DNA of 49,887 bases from Methanobacteriota archaeon. GTDB lineage: Archaea; Thermoplasmatota; Poseidoniia; Poseidoniales; Thalassarchaeaceae. The stretch is taken from the NCBI GenBank assembly GCA_002725475.1, contig PBPH01000011.1:1-49887 (forward strand), read 5' to 3'. Made by a program: the position numbers and the translations under genes. The notes beneath the pieces are model-generated. The model did not search any database, was not told where the DNA came from, and saw only the letters and a program-made list of their open reading frames with translations. Positions 17,224 through 27,088 of this stretch are shown here, in pieces; positions within the stretch are counted from its first letter, which is position 1; each line of letters starts with the position of its first letter.

Positions 17224-20200
17224 ATGAACAAGTCACGAGTCAAAGCTCTTGCACTCGTAGCATTGATGGTGCTGTCAACTTCATTGGCAGTAATGGATGT
17301 AGCAGCGAGTAATTCGAAGCAATACCCGGTGACAAGAAACCCCTTGGATCTTGCAACTGGAGACTTCGATTGTGACGGAGACGATGATATCGTGACAGCG
17401 AGTGAGATGGGCAATTTCTTGTCTATTCTTTGGAATGATGGAGGGACTTATCAGGATCGTTCTGATATTTGGGTCTCAAACAATAATACACGCCGAGCAG
17501 GATTTACATCCATTGCAGACGTTGGCGCTGTAGAAGTTGGTGATATTGATGACGATGGTCAGGACGATATTGTGTTCTACCAAGGAAACATCCAAGTTTT
17601 TGGTTCTACTGAAGTTATCCGTGGAAATCTAACAGTCCTAACCAATGATGACTGTGCAGGTTCCTTCTCCGAAGATGCAGTTTATACTACCGGGGACATT
17701 CTTTGGGAATTCCAAATTGCTGATGTCAATGGCGATGGTATTGACGATATTGTGGCCCTTGAGCTTCAAGATATTGCATCTGGTACCCAGCGTTTGCTAA
17801 CTTACCTAGGGGGATCACAACGTAACAACGCTGCAACTAATCACAAAATTACAACTCTTGACAACCTAGCTAACAAGGTCTATTCGGATCTAAGGCTCGG
17901 TAATCTTGGTGAAGCAGTAGTAGGTGGTGGTTTGCCAGGGGCAGGTAACGACTGTGATGACCTAGATGCTTTCATCTTCTTCCGTACCGGATATAATGCT
18001 GCTACTGGATATGCAGATGGTGATTGGGACAATGTTTCCATCATTGAATTCGAATGTACGCTCGATACATTCGCTGCATGGAATGACCCTAACAAGCAAC
18101 ATCAAATCAAGTTGAACTCTGAGGCAGGTTCTTTTGATATTGCAGATGCAGATGGTGATGGCAAGATTGACACAATGGCAATTACTGATTTCACATCCGT
18201 TGTAGTACAGACATGCGCTGCGGCACCTTGCCCTGCGCAGAATAATTGGCAACAGGTTGCAGTGTCCCCCACAATAGGGGATTTCATGCCTGCAACAGTT
18301 TCACTTGAGGATGTCAATCAAGATGGTGATGTCGATTTGGTAGTTCCAACATATTCCACAATCACCAGTTTGCAAGGTGCTAGCGGTAACACTGTAACAT
18401 CTTATTCTACTAACAATCTGGATGAATTGAATACTGTACAGATTATTCTTTCAAACGGTGCTGGTGGGTTCTATTCACCGCAGTCAATGCCAGTAGGTCG
18501 AAGACCAACCATGGTTCTTGTAGGGCAATTTGCTGGTGGTCCAAACAGTGCTCTTGATTTGGCAATAGGAAACCGTGATTATACATTCCAATATTCAAAT
18601 GGAGCACTTCACATAGATTCCAAAGGATGTGCTTTTGATCCACTAAATCCACAATTGAATGGTTTTGGTTGCGGAAACTTGGATGCAATTTCAGTTGTAC
18701 AACTTGATAATGAAGATTTAGGGATTTCAGCAATGTCGGTCTCTCCGGCATCTTTCAATCCAGATACTGGTAGTATGACTATTGGTGAAGGAACGCGTGA
18801 AGTTAACGTTACTGTTCAGAACACAGGTCTCGATATGATAAGTGGTACAGTTGATGTTGATGTTTCAGTTAAGGAAATCACGGGTGGAACGGATACAATA
18901 GTATACTCAATGGATTATGATTCTGCACCTACAATCAACTGTGGTAACGGTTGTACTTGGTCATCTGCTGATTATGATGGTGAGCAACTATTCTGGCACG
19001 AAGAATTAGCAGCCAACCATTCAGCAACACCTGATGGTTGGGAGGCTGATGTCAATCCTACAGATTACATGTGGGCTGGAACTTGGTACCCTAATGCTAC
19101 ATCAAACAATCAAATGGAGACTGGATATCTATCCAATCAGGATGAGGCATTAATCCTTAGAAATATTGACCTAAGTGGGGCAGACGCAGCATCGCTAGAG
19201 TTGGATTTATTCTGCACATCAGGTTATTCGCCAGTCCATTATGTGAATGCACAAGGCGGAATTGTTGGAATGGTAATTTATGATGATTCTTGTAACATCG
19301 ATGTATATACTGATGATGATGGATGGGTTCCAGTAATCTATCGAGGAGGTTATGATTCTGTTAGGTTGAATGAATATTACTACAACGGTGGTTCAGTTGA
19401 ATACACCAGCCAAATCTACCATTATTCAGGAATTAACTATAGTTGGATTGATTTGCAAGATAACAATTCTCTTGACCTAACTCCATGGGCGGGTGAAACA
19501 ATTGACATTCGCTTCCGTTTCCGTACAGGCTATGAAGGCAGTGTTGGTTTAGATAATGAATCACGCAACACACAATTCGATGGAATGGCAATTGATAATT
19601 TGACAATTACCAAAACCATTACTCAGTTTGGTCAGATTCAGCCAGTATCACAGAATTTGAATCTAAACAACTTCGCACCAGGAGATGAGCAGTCAATAAT
19701 TCTCAATGCCTACTTTACTAACGACACAGAATATATGATTGAGGCAACACTTTCTTCCCCTACAGGTTTTGTTAATGAAGATGCAAGCAATGATGATATT
19801 CGATGGAAGATGAATGTTCTAAATCTATACGATCCAGCAGTCAGAGAGATTACATCTTTTGAGCCAGGGGCATTGTACGCTTCTGGAGATTACCCAATCG
19901 ATGTGGTTGTTCAGAATGCAGGTAATACTGTAATGGATTTCGATGTTCAAGCAACAGTCTACACAGCTCAACCAAATCCGTTATTTTCCAATCCGTGTAA
20001 GAACGTTGAGGAGTTTGAGCCAAGTTCTTGTGCATACATGTTTGGTGACGATAGTGATGGAATTGGAGGAATTATTGACGACACAGACCCTGCTATTCAG
20101 AATGCAATAGTTCCAGGCAACAGGCCAATATTTGGTAGCAACGCTTACTGGTTTGGACACCCTGACACTGGATATGGTGATGATTGGAACGAGTCGATGA

Positions 20201-23200
20201 CCCTCCAATCAATTGATCTTCGCAATATGGCTGGTGACTTTGCATATCTGACATTCGATTATTTCGCTGAATCTGATTACCTTTCAGATTCAAGTGGTAA
20301 TATTGTGGGTGTCAACGATATGGCCAATCTTGAGATTAGCTGGCGAAAGGGTTCTCAGACTTACCAAGGAGTTGTATACGGCTCATGGAACGATTACAAT
20401 GAGAACGGTATTCAAGGAAATCAGAGTTGTGAAGACATCGATGGTGACGATTACTTCGATGAAGTGGAATTCATGGGTGACCACACTGATGAGGGCAACT
20501 ATGTAATTTGGTTTGACAGTGAAGGATTATTGAAATCTGTAACACTTGACTTAACTCACATCGTTCTGCAGAACCGTACTGGTGCTTCCAATCAATGGAG
20601 GACAGAATGCACATCAATGAGCGGCGCTGAAGTGGATCTAACTTTCCGGTTCTTATCCAATGGTGATGGAATAAATGGGCAGTCAGGATTTGCAGGATTC
20701 GCAATGGATAATATTACTGTACAAGAATACACATTTACTCCAGACCAGTCATATACAAACTCTGTAAGTGATATCGATGCACTTGAGGAGCGAAATGTTA
20801 CGATTGGCACTCATAATTTCCAGCAAGGAATTTATCGAATTGATGTTATGAGTGTGTTTGATAATGTTACTGCTGGTAACAACTGGACAAATGTCAAGGA
20901 AGTCGCACTAGGAAACAACCTTTCTAGAGTGATTTTTGAAGTAGCATCCGTAGATGTAACTCTCTACAGACCTGATGTACTGGACTGTGTAGAAGACGTA
21001 ACCTATGATTGCGTATATCCAAGAGACCAGGCTTTGAATCACGAATTTACTATTCCTCTGAAGAATGGTGTTCTTGAAGGACAGTACAACATCTATCTAG
21101 ACGTGATTGACTCTTCAGGAGCAACTGTTTCTTCAACGGCATCTACTAACAGCCCCTTGACATTAACTCCTCATGAAAGCACCGATGCAACATTCCAACC
21201 ATTTAGTGGATGGCTAGATGGGGAAACATACGAACTGCGTTTCTATTCAGAACTTATAGATGGAACACAATCAGGCAATCAGCAAAATTTCACAATTACT
21301 TTTGCAGATAGTATCGATGTGGCCATTCTATCCAACCCAACCGATCAGAATAGGCTGGAGAGCGTAAAGCAGGATATGGAATCAATGGGAATGACATATA
21401 CTCAATTCCGTCAGAGTGATTGGGATAATTATCTGACAAGTGGATGGTTAGATCATTACGATAAGGTATTACTACCTTGGCAGACAATTGCAAATGTTCA
21501 GGCAAGCGGTTACTATGATACTCTGAGTGTCACTGCAACTGAAACCATCTTGCAGAACTACATGTTAGCTGGTGGAACTGTAGAAATTCATCTTGGTCCG
21601 TTTGCAGAAGGATTGGATGACAAACTTCTGTTTAACATGGTCATTCTAAACCGTGACACTGCAGGAAATCAAATTGAGCACAGTGACCTTAACATTGCAG
21701 ATCCATATCACCCATTACTTGCTAATGTCAGTAGTACTGCATGGCTTGGAATGAACAATGGTAACTATGTTGCAAATGCAGGTTTCTCAACTGATAACTC
21801 TGGGGCAAATCAACTACCAACTCAGTGTGGTGGTAGAATAAACACCCAGCAAGGGACATTCCATAGTTTGCTAAACCATGATGATGACTCAAGTCTTCAT
21901 ATGTTGGTTACTTGTGGATTTGGTAGTGGTGGTTTGATTGTCACTACAATCGATGTTGAAAACCCAAGTGTATCTGAGCCATTCGGCAGCACCTCATCAC
22001 CACTTCGCAGCAATTTGCTTGCTTACCGTGTGACGCCATATCCTACAGAACTTGGAATTGCAGGTAACGGATGGGATCTAACCGTCAATGGTGCACCACC
22101 ATCTGAAGCAGATTCATCCGGTGATTATCCAATGTTGTACCTAAAGTCCAACAGCGTGGTCAACTTAGGATTTACATCCAATATCCCAGGCCTTGATGCA
22201 GATTGGGAAATTAGGGGTGCAACTGATTGGGATCGAAATCAATTCCCTCCCAATGTAGATTTCGCACACCGCGGAGATGATTCGCACAACGTAACTTTCT
22301 GTCTGATTGATACTAGTCCATCAGGAACTGGATGTATTCAAGATGCATCTTGGGATGTTACTCTATACCTTCACGATGCAGAAGGCCACACTAGAATCAC
22401 TCATCTGACTCTAACTACAAACGACATTATTGCGGATGAATCAGACCCAATTGCCAATGTTACAGTTGAGGAACATGCACTATATCCTGACAGCCTCGCA
22501 GATCATGGGACCAAGGAATCACAGGGAATCAACTGGTCAGTATTCCTTGTCAAATTGTCATCCAGTGGTGATGCAAAGGTCAAATTCGATGCTTGTGAAT
22601 CATATGATCCAGATGCAATGAACGGTGAGAAGGGGATAACAACTTACACATGGACAGTATTCCAAGATTATCCATGGAACAACCCTTCAAACGATTACGA
22701 TGGACATACATTTGAGAGAACCGAATCGATGGGTTGTGATTGGACTTACACTTTCCGTAACCAAACAGCTGACCCCTCAGGATTCGCAGAGAACCCTATC
22801 CGTGTTGAATTGGAGGTACAAGACAGAGCAGGCAGAGATTCTGATACATTCAAACTGTATTTCGTTGTAGTCCCAGAAGATTGGGGTGATGATGCTCCTG
22901 TTTGGGAGATTCAAACACCTCTTGACGGTTCAACTCAAACCGGTGAATATGTTTGGGTTAATGGCTCTGTGATTTCTGGTAGCGAAGATGGAGATGTGTC
23001 CATCGAAGCAGCGCTGGACTCTTCCATCCTCAATGAAACAATTGATGAGAAAGTCAAGCAATTACATGATGGTAAGTTTGCTGATGTTAGAAACCTTGGA
23101 GACGGTGGAGACTTCAGTCTCAAATTGAAGATAGAAGACCTCTATAACGAGAATGGTTCTATCCAGACAATTTACCTCAAGGTTGTTGAAGGAGACGGAC

Positions 23201-23583
23201 AAACTTGGACGCTATATCAGCAGATTGACATCAATCTACCACCAGTTGAGACAAATGTAGATCCGTGTGAAGCAGACCCCAATGCTGAGGGTTGTGATGG
23301 TAACTCCAACACAGATACTCAAAGTGGAGGCGGTATGACGAATGCAATTCTGTATGCAGGAATTGGTGCAGTTGTTCTTCTAGTGATTTTCATTATTTCA
23401 CTACTCGTAGTAAGGCGCTCTCGAAAGACTGGTGCTGAAGATGTTACTGGGTTTGCAGGTGTTGCAGGTATGGATCCAATGGAAGCATATGTGCAACAAT
23501 TGATTGCTCAAGGCTATCCTGAAGACACAGCAAGACAGTATGCCCAGCAATACGCAGGCCATTTCCAAGAACAGCAGCAATAG
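17224..23583 (+). CDS. Giant cell-surface protein with FG-GAP/VCBS repeats and a cytoplasmic tail
   Basis: 2119 residues from ATG 17224, chosen because MNKSRVKALALVALMVLST begins a classic signal peptide ending near ASNS. Calcium-type FG-GAP/VCBS repeats follow: DFDCDGDDDIV, DIDDDGQDDIV, DVNGDGIDDIV, DADGDGKIDTM and DVNQDGDVDLV within about the first 420 residues, which usually fold as a beta-propeller. The long middle has jelly-roll-like beta domains with repeated phrases such as MAIDNLTI and FAGFAMDNITV (adhesion or carbohydrate-binding type folds), and later Ig-like parts. One transmembrane helix (AILYAGIGAVVLLVIFIISL, near 2038-2057) is followed by a basic stop and a 60-residue inside tail ending EQQQ. 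It is probably an adhesin or polymer-binding protein; the ligand is unknown. A hairpin follows the stop. Confidence 0.88.
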   Translation: MNKSRVKALALVALMVLSTSLAVMDVAASNSKQYPVTRNPLDLATGDFDCDGDDDIVTASEMGNFLSILWNDGGTYQDRSDIWVSNNNTRRAGFTSIADVGAVEVGDIDDDGQDDIVFYQGNIQVFGSTEVIRGNLTVLTNDDCAGSFSEDAVYTTGDILWEFQIADVNGDGIDDIVALELQDIASGTQRLLTYLGGSQRNNAATNHKITTLDNLANKVYSDLRLGNLGEAVVGGGLPGAGNDCDDLDAFIFFRTGYNAATGYADGDWDNVSIIEFECTLDTFAAWNDPNKQHQIKLNSEAGSFDIADADGDGKIDTMAITDFTSVVVQTCAAAPCPAQNNWQQVAVSPTIGDFMPATVSLEDVNQDGDVDLVVPTYSTITSLQGASGNTVTSYSTNNLDELNTVQIILSNGAGGFYSPQSMPVGRRPTMVLVGQFAGGPNSALDLAIGNRDYTFQYSNGALHIDSKGCAFDPLNPQLNGFGCGNLDAISVVQLDNEDLGISAMSVSPASFNPDTGSMTIGEGTREVNVTVQNTGLDMISGTVDVDVSVKEITGGTDTIVYSMDYDSAPTINCGNGCTWSSADYDGEQLFWHEELAANHSATPDGWEADVNPTDYMWAGTWYPNATSNNQMETGYLSNQDEALILRNIDLSGADAASLELDLFCTSGYSPVHYVNAQGGIVGMVIYDDSCNIDVYTDDDGWVPVIYRGGYDSVRLNEYYYNGGSVEYTSQIYHYSGINYSWIDLQDNNSLDLTPWAGETIDIRFRFRTGYEGSVGLDNESRNTQFDGMAIDNLTITKTITQFGQIQPVSQNLNLNNFAPGDEQSIILNAYFTNDTEYMIEATLSSPTGFVNEDASNDDIRWKMNVLNLYDPAVREITSFEPGALYASGDYPIDVVVQNAGNTVMDFDVQATVYTAQPNPLFSNPCKNVEEFEPSSCAYMFGDDSDGIGGIIDDTDPAIQNAIVPGNRPIFGSNAYWFGHPDTGYGDDWNESMTLQSIDLRNMAGDFAYLTFDYFAESDYLSDSSGNIVGVNDMANLEISWRKGSQTYQGVVYGSWNDYNENGIQGNQSCEDIDGDDYFDEVEFMGDHTDEGNYVIWFDSEGLLKSVTLDLTHIVLQNRTGASNQWRTECTSMSGAEVDLTFRFLSNGDGINGQSGFAGFAMDNITVQEYTFTPDQSYTNSVSDIDALEERNVTIGTHNFQQGIYRIDVMSVFDNVTAGNNWTNVKEVALGNNLSRVIFEVASVDVTLYRPDVLDCVEDVTYDCVYPRDQALNHEFTIPLKNGVLEGQYNIYLDVIDSSGATVSSTASTNSPLTLTPHESTDATFQPFSGWLDGETYELRFYSELIDGTQSGNQQNFTITFADSIDVAILSNPTDQNRLESVKQDMESMGMTYTQFRQSDWDNYLTSGWLDHYDKVLLPWQTIANVQASGYYDTLSVTATETILQNYMLAGGTVEIHLGPFAEGLDDKLLFNMVILNRDTAGNQIEHSDLNIADPYHPLLANVSSTAWLGMNNGNYVANAGFSTDNSGANQLPTQCGGRINTQQGTFHSLLNHDDDSSLHMLVTCGFGSGGLIVTTIDVENPSVSEPFGSTSSPLRSNLLAYRVTPYPTELGIAGNGWDLTVNGAPPSEADSSGDYPMLYLKSNSVVNLGFTSNIPGLDADWEIRGATDWDRNQFPPNVDFAHRGDDSHNVTFCLIDTSPSGTGCIQDASWDVTLYLHDAEGHTRITHLTLTTNDIIADESDPIANVTVEEHALYPDSLADHGTKESQGINWSVFLVKLSSSGDAKVKFDACESYDPDAMNGEKGITTYTWTVFQDYPWNNPSNDYDGHTFERTESMGCDWTYTFRNQTADPSGFAENPIRVELEVQDRAGRDSDTFKLYFVVVPEDWGDDAPVWEIQTPLDGSTQTGEYVWVNGSVISGSEDGDVSIEAALDSSILNETIDEKVKQLHDGKFADVRNLGDGGDFSLKLKIEDLYNENGSIQTIYLKVVEGDGQTWTLYQQIDINLPPVETNVDPCEADPNAEGCDGNSNTDTQSGGGMTNAILYAGIGAVVLLVIFIISLLVVRRSRKTGAEDVTGFAGVAGMDPMEAYVQQLIAQGYPEDTARQYAQQYAGHFQEQQQ

Positions 23584-23593
23584 CGAGCATAAT

Positions 23594-23630
23594 GGTAGCC
23601 AGCGCAGTTTAATCGCTGCGCTGTGCTATC
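23594..23630 (+). terminator. Long hairpin after the giant surface protein gene
   Basis: Ten bases after the stop, AGCGCAG pairs with CTGCGCT around an eight-base loop, extended outward by a C-G pair and, past one bulged T, by six further pairs including a wobble. ATTTTGTT follows. It is most simply the 3' end structure of the preceding transcript. Confidence 0.55.
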
Positions 23631-23647
23631 ATTTTGTTCCTACTAAG

Positions 23648-23674
23648 GGTAACGGGCTCGCCCCGTTACCTTTT
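23648..23674 (+). promoter_or_regulatory. Perfect hairpin plus T4 immediately before ahcY
   Basis: GGTAACGGG and CCCGTTACC form a nine-pair perfect stem around a five-base loop (23648-23670), followed by TTTT and, two bases later, the ahcY start codon at 23677. By itself it looks like a bacterial intrinsic terminator, but it almost touches the start codon, so it could also be a leader element of ahcY or a DNA palindrome. It does not match the SAH riboswitch layout I know. Confidence 0.55.
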
Positions 23675-23676
23675 GA

Positions 23677-24966
23677 ATGAAAGATTACTCGGCGTTAGTC
23701 ATGGATGAAGCGGACGGATACAAGGTTGCAGATCTTGGCCTCGCTGACGAGGGGGCACTTCGTGTAGATTGGGCACGTAGCAGAATGCCAGTTCTAGCCC
23801 TTCTAAGAAAGAAGGCAGAAGAAGAACAACCGCTTGCAGGGATGACCGTTGCAGGTTGTCTTCATGTTACTAAGGAAACGGCTATACTAATCGAAACAAT
23901 TGTGTCAGCCGGCGCTAAAGTATCTTGGTCGGGATGTAATCCACTTTCAACTCAGGATGATGTAGCTGCTTGGTTAGCTAGAGAAGGTTACGGAATTTAT
24001 GCTTGGCATGGCCAATCTGTTGAGGATTTCTACTGGTGTATAGACCAGACTTTGGATGCCAATCCAACTTTGACATTAGATGATGGTGCAGACCTAATTT
24101 TCCGAGTTCACGATTCACGAACTGATGCACTAGATGGTGTTATTGGTGGTACTGAAGAGACTACTACAGGAGTTCACAGACTCAGATCAATGAGTGCAGC
24201 GGGTCAGCTTAAGTATCCAGTAATCGCTGTGAATGATGCAATTACCAAATGGGATTTCGATAATGTCCATGGGACAGGTCAATCAACTCTTGATGGTATT
24301 ATGCGTGCAACTTCAGTTCTTCTTGCTGGAAAAACATTCGTGATTGCTGGATATGGTCATTGTGGTAAGGGCTTAGCAAATAGAGCGCGAGGAATGGGTT
24401 CAAATGTGGTTATTACAGAAGTAGATCCTTTGGCTGCTCTAAAAGCTCACATGGATGGCTTCCAAGTAATGACTATGGATGAGGCGGCACCAATTGGTGA
24501 TATTTTCTGTACTGCTACTGGAATGGTTGATGTGATCGTAAGTCGTCACTTTTCTGTAATGAAAGACGGCGCAATAATCTGTAATACTGGGCATTATGAT
24601 TGTGAAATTAATATCCCCGATCTCGAAAATTTATCCTCATCAGTACGTTCTATTAGAACAGATAATGAGGAATTCACTCTTTCAAATGGTAGAAGAATCC
24701 ACCTACTTGCACGAGGGCGTTTGGTAAATCTAGCAGCAGCAGAAGGACATCCATCAGAAGTGATGGACATGTCTTTTGCAAACCAATTCCTTTCACTATG
24801 TAGGTTGGCAAAGGAAGGCTCATCTTACGAGAATCTAGTTTTCGACATCACTAATGAACAGGATTCAGAATTGGCCGCCTTGAAATTAGCAGCTGAAGGA
24901 TGTAGTATTGACAAATTAACTGCAGAGCAAAAGGCGTATCACGAAGATTATTCTCATGGAACATGA
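23677..24966 (+). CDS. ahcY: Adenosylhomocysteinase
   Basis: 429 residues from ATG. The enzyme splits S-adenosylhomocysteine, the inhibitory product of methyltransferases, into adenosine and homocysteine, using bound NAD. The substrate domain shows AGCLHVTKETAILIET and SWSGCNPLSTQDDVAA; the cofactor domain has VIAGYGHCGKGLANRARGMG and TEVDP; CNTGHYDCEIN and the C-terminal YHEDYSHGT are typical. The length fits the prokaryotic form without the about 40-residue insert of many bacterial enzymes. Hairpins precede it. It ends one base before the convergent AlkD-like gene. Confidence 0.96.
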   Translation: MKDYSALVMDEADGYKVADLGLADEGALRVDWARSRMPVLALLRKKAEEEQPLAGMTVAGCLHVTKETAILIETIVSAGAKVSWSGCNPLSTQDDVAAWLAREGYGIYAWHGQSVEDFYWCIDQTLDANPTLTLDDGADLIFRVHDSRTDALDGVIGGTEETTTGVHRLRSMSAAGQLKYPVIAVNDAITKWDFDNVHGTGQSTLDGIMRATSVLLAGKTFVIAGYGHCGKGLANRARGMGSNVVITEVDPLAALKAHMDGFQVMTMDEAAPIGDIFCTATGMVDVIVSRHFSVMKDGAIICNTGHYDCEINIPDLENLSSSVRSIRTDNEEFTLSNGRRIHLLARGRLVNLAAAEGHPSEVMDMSFANQFLSLCRLAKEGSSYENLVFDITNEQDSELAALKLAAEGCSIDKLTAEQKAYHEDYSHGT

Positions 24967-24967
24967 A

Positions 24968-25654
24968 TCAATCTCTGTTAATGTGCTTCATACCTTCTCT
25001 TATTGAGAGATTTGATAGCAATTCATTATTTTCTTCAATAAAATTTGAAACCCCTTCAGGTTGAGTTTTGGAGTATTCTCTTAGTACCCAACCAATTGCC
25101 TTTTGAATAAAAAACTCTTTTTCATGGGCGCATTGAATACAATAACTAAACAATTTTTCTTGATCCATATTTTCTTTGTGTTTTAGATGGGCAAGTATTG
25201 CACTTCTCCTAATCCATAAATTTTCATCTGTAATCCACTTGTCCAATATCTCATTCATTTCCTTTCTATTATTCATCAATAATATTCCAACTAAACCTTG
25301 AGAAATAGGATCTATAAAATCCCACCACTGCCCTTCCCTAATCATTTTTTCATATACTGATATTGCATCTAACGTGATGAATTGTTTCCATTTTCTAGCG
25401 AGTTTAATTGAAATATATTTTTCTTCTCGATGCGATAAATCCCAAATATGTGTTATAATTAGATTATATTCTTCTTGATTAGTAATGGGAAATAATTTTT
25501 TCACCTCTGCAACAATTTCGTTATGAATGGGTGATTTAACACCATAAAAATCCATAGATGTCTTCAGGTATCTCTGCATATGTGCTGCATCTTGAGGATT
25601 TGCATGCTTTGACAATTTCTTTCTGATATGATTTGCAATTTCTTCACTTAACAT
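24968..25654 (-). CDS. AlkD-like DNA alkylation repair protein
   Basis: 228 residues from ATG (a TTG codon precedes it). The chain is a series of helical pairs of the HEAT-like AlkD superfamily: MQRYLKTSMDFYGVKSPIHN near the N-terminus and WWDFIDPISQGLVG in the middle are characteristic, followed by WIRRSAILAHLKHK and FIQKAIGWVLREYSK. AlkD enzymes remove bulky or cationic alkylated bases such as 7-methylguanine and 3-methyladenine without flipping them out. The Trp and Asp of WWDFID correspond to the catalytic region. Codon use is more AT-rich than its neighbours, which may reflect transfer. It begins nine bases after the TPR gene stop and may share its transcript. Confidence 0.88.
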   Translation of the reverse strand: MLSEEIANHIRKKLSKHANPQDAAHMQRYLKTSMDFYGVKSPIHNEIVAEVKKLFPITNQEEYNLIITHIWDLSHREEKYISIKLARKWKQFITLDAISVYEKMIREGQWWDFIDPISQGLVGILLMNNRKEMNEILDKWITDENLWIRRSAILAHLKHKENMDQEKLFSYCIQCAHEKEFFIQKAIGWVLREYSKTQPEGVSNFIEENNELLSNLSIREGMKHINRD

Positions 25655-25665
25655 CAATCACCAAC

Positions 25666-26673
25666 TCATTCTTCTTCGGTGAAAACAAAATCGACGGTTG
25701 TCATGTCAGGAATTTTTGGCTTCCAATTATTTGGCAAAGGTTCTGCAGCATCAACCACCTTTTCCAATCGTTCTTGGAATGCATCGGTACGATATTTCAA
25801 TAGTGATTGATATAATTTTTCTGAACGCCAATTTTCTGGGAAACAAACTTTTCCAGAACTCATTTCTATATCAGTTGCCCGAATTACATTGTAAGCCGGT
25901 CTATTCAGCCTCATTGTCAATGATTTTGACCATTTTACTCCCATTAGTACAGTTGCAATCACTAGAAGAAAACCAGTAATCATTGGTAGCCATACAGAAC
26001 CTGAGAATTCTAGGGAATTCCACAGCATTACTTCAATCATCACCATCGGACCAGCCAACATGAGGAAAGTGGTTTGTTCAGATGCCGGTTTTCGACGTCG
26101 ATCTCTTTCGATGTCCTTCCACCCTGGATGTTTTTTTTCCCAAGGTTTGAAGATTAGAGTTTTTTCTCTTTCTGCAGCCTTTTTCACTGTCCCATGAAGA
26201 CGCGCAGTCCTCATCAGTTGTGAGTGTGCCATGGCATCCATACCTTCAATCCAAAGTTGATTTAGTCTTTCAGCAGCCATCCCATATTGTCCCAAATCAG
26301 ATAAGATTGCCACTTGTTCAATTAGTGGTTCGGGATCTGTGGGGGATGCCTCACGTCGTCGCTGCCACCAAGAAAGAGCTTCTTCTAACATTCCTAATTC
26401 TTCTACTAGGATTTGCCCACCCCTCCACCAAGCCTTCCGATTTTCAGGATCGTATTCTACCACCTTGCGACATGCTCTCAAGCACCTAGATGCTTCACGT
26501 AGAGTGGGCATTCCTTTGGCGGGTAACTCAAGATTAGCACGCATCCACCAAGCATCAGCATTTTCAGGATCGGCATTGATAATTTCATCAGATAGACGAC
26601 ACATTTCGTCTCTATCTTCGGCATCTTCAGCATCAATTGCTTGCAACCATAAATCCTCGACATCGATTGGCAT
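25666..26673 (-). CDS. TPR protein with two transmembrane helices
   Basis: 335 residues from ATG. Residues 1-160 contain about four tetratricopeptide-like units; NADPENADAWWMRANLEL and EYDPENRKAWWRGGQILVEELG are clear, and DPEPLIEQVAILSDLGQYGMA is a third. Two hydrophobic helices lie about 205-250 (MLAGPMVMIEVMLW and LPMITGFLLVIATVLMG), with a C-terminal soluble segment of about 90 residues. It is probably a cytoplasmic scaffold bound to the membrane. No specific partner can be named. It lies between DUF2061 and AlkD-like genes on the same strand. Confidence 0.8.
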   Translation of the reverse strand: MPIDVEDLWLQAIDAEDAEDRDEMCRLSDEIINADPENADAWWMRANLELPAKGMPTLREASRCLRACRKVVEYDPENRKAWWRGGQILVEELGMLEEALSWWQRRREASPTDPEPLIEQVAILSDLGQYGMAAERLNQLWIEGMDAMAHSQLMRTARLHGTVKKAAEREKTLIFKPWEKKHPGWKDIERDRRRKPASEQTTFLMLAGPMVMIEVMLWNSLEFSGSVWLPMITGFLLVIATVLMGVKWSKSLTMRLNRPAYNVIRATDIEMSSGKVCFPENWRSEKLYQSLLKYRTDAFQERLEKVVDAAEPLPNNWKPKIPDMTTVDFVFTEEE

Positions 26674-26722
26674 GGCTCTCCGAGCGGGTTAGGGTTCTCA
26701 ATTCCACCGGCTCCAATTTTAA

Positions 26723-26980
26723 TCATTCCTCTTCTAACTCAGTATTTTCTTCCATACCCCATTCGAGGTTAGCCCAACCTCGTTCGTGTATGTAATAGAG
26801 AAGCATCTTTGTCATTAGTTCGATGCTAACAATTCCCAATCCAATCTCTATGCTCCTAGTAAGTAACAAAGCAATCAAAAACGTATCAGTAGTTGCTATA
26901 ACCCTCCAGCTAATTGTTTTCACAATACTTCTCTTCTTGCCCGCTGTACTCATATTATCGCTGCTACCGATTAATCGCAT
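26723..26980 (-). CDS. DUF2061 family small membrane protein
   Basis: 85 residues. The family pattern is complete: KKRSIVKTISWRVIATTDTF, two hydrophobic helices, ELMTKMLLYYIHERGW, then an acidic tail. DUF2061 proteins are short two-helix membrane proteins of unknown role, sometimes found fused to or near sulfate assimilation enzymes. The ATG at 26980 is used; another ATG nine codons downstream (MSTAGKKRS) is possible and would leave just the conserved domain. Confidence 0.88.
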   Translation of the reverse strand: MRLIGSSDNMSTAGKKRSIVKTISWRVIATTDTFLIALLLTRSIEIGLGIVSIELMTKMLLYYIHERGWANLEWGMEENTELEEE

Positions 26981-27088
26981 CTATGATGTACCTTTCGCAA
27001 CAAAAAAAATATTTTTTTTTTCAAAAATTGCTTATCCTTAGGTATTCTTGATGAAGGTCGAGTTCTTGTCACGAATCGGAGAAGGGGT
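26981..27088. promoter_or_regulatory. AT-rich divergent promoter region
   Basis: The region between the DUF2061 gene and the zinc-ribbon gene contains a nearly pure A/T block at about 27001-27027 (A8, TA, T10). Its position about 25-45 bases upstream of the DUF2061 start is right for a TATA element on the minus strand, and it may also serve the plus-strand gene about 65 bases away. Confidence 0.45.

Noticed and set aside
23594..23670. SAH or SAM riboswitch upstream of ahcY
   Set aside because: Two simple stems without the junction or pseudoknot of known classes; the position is odd but the fold does not match.
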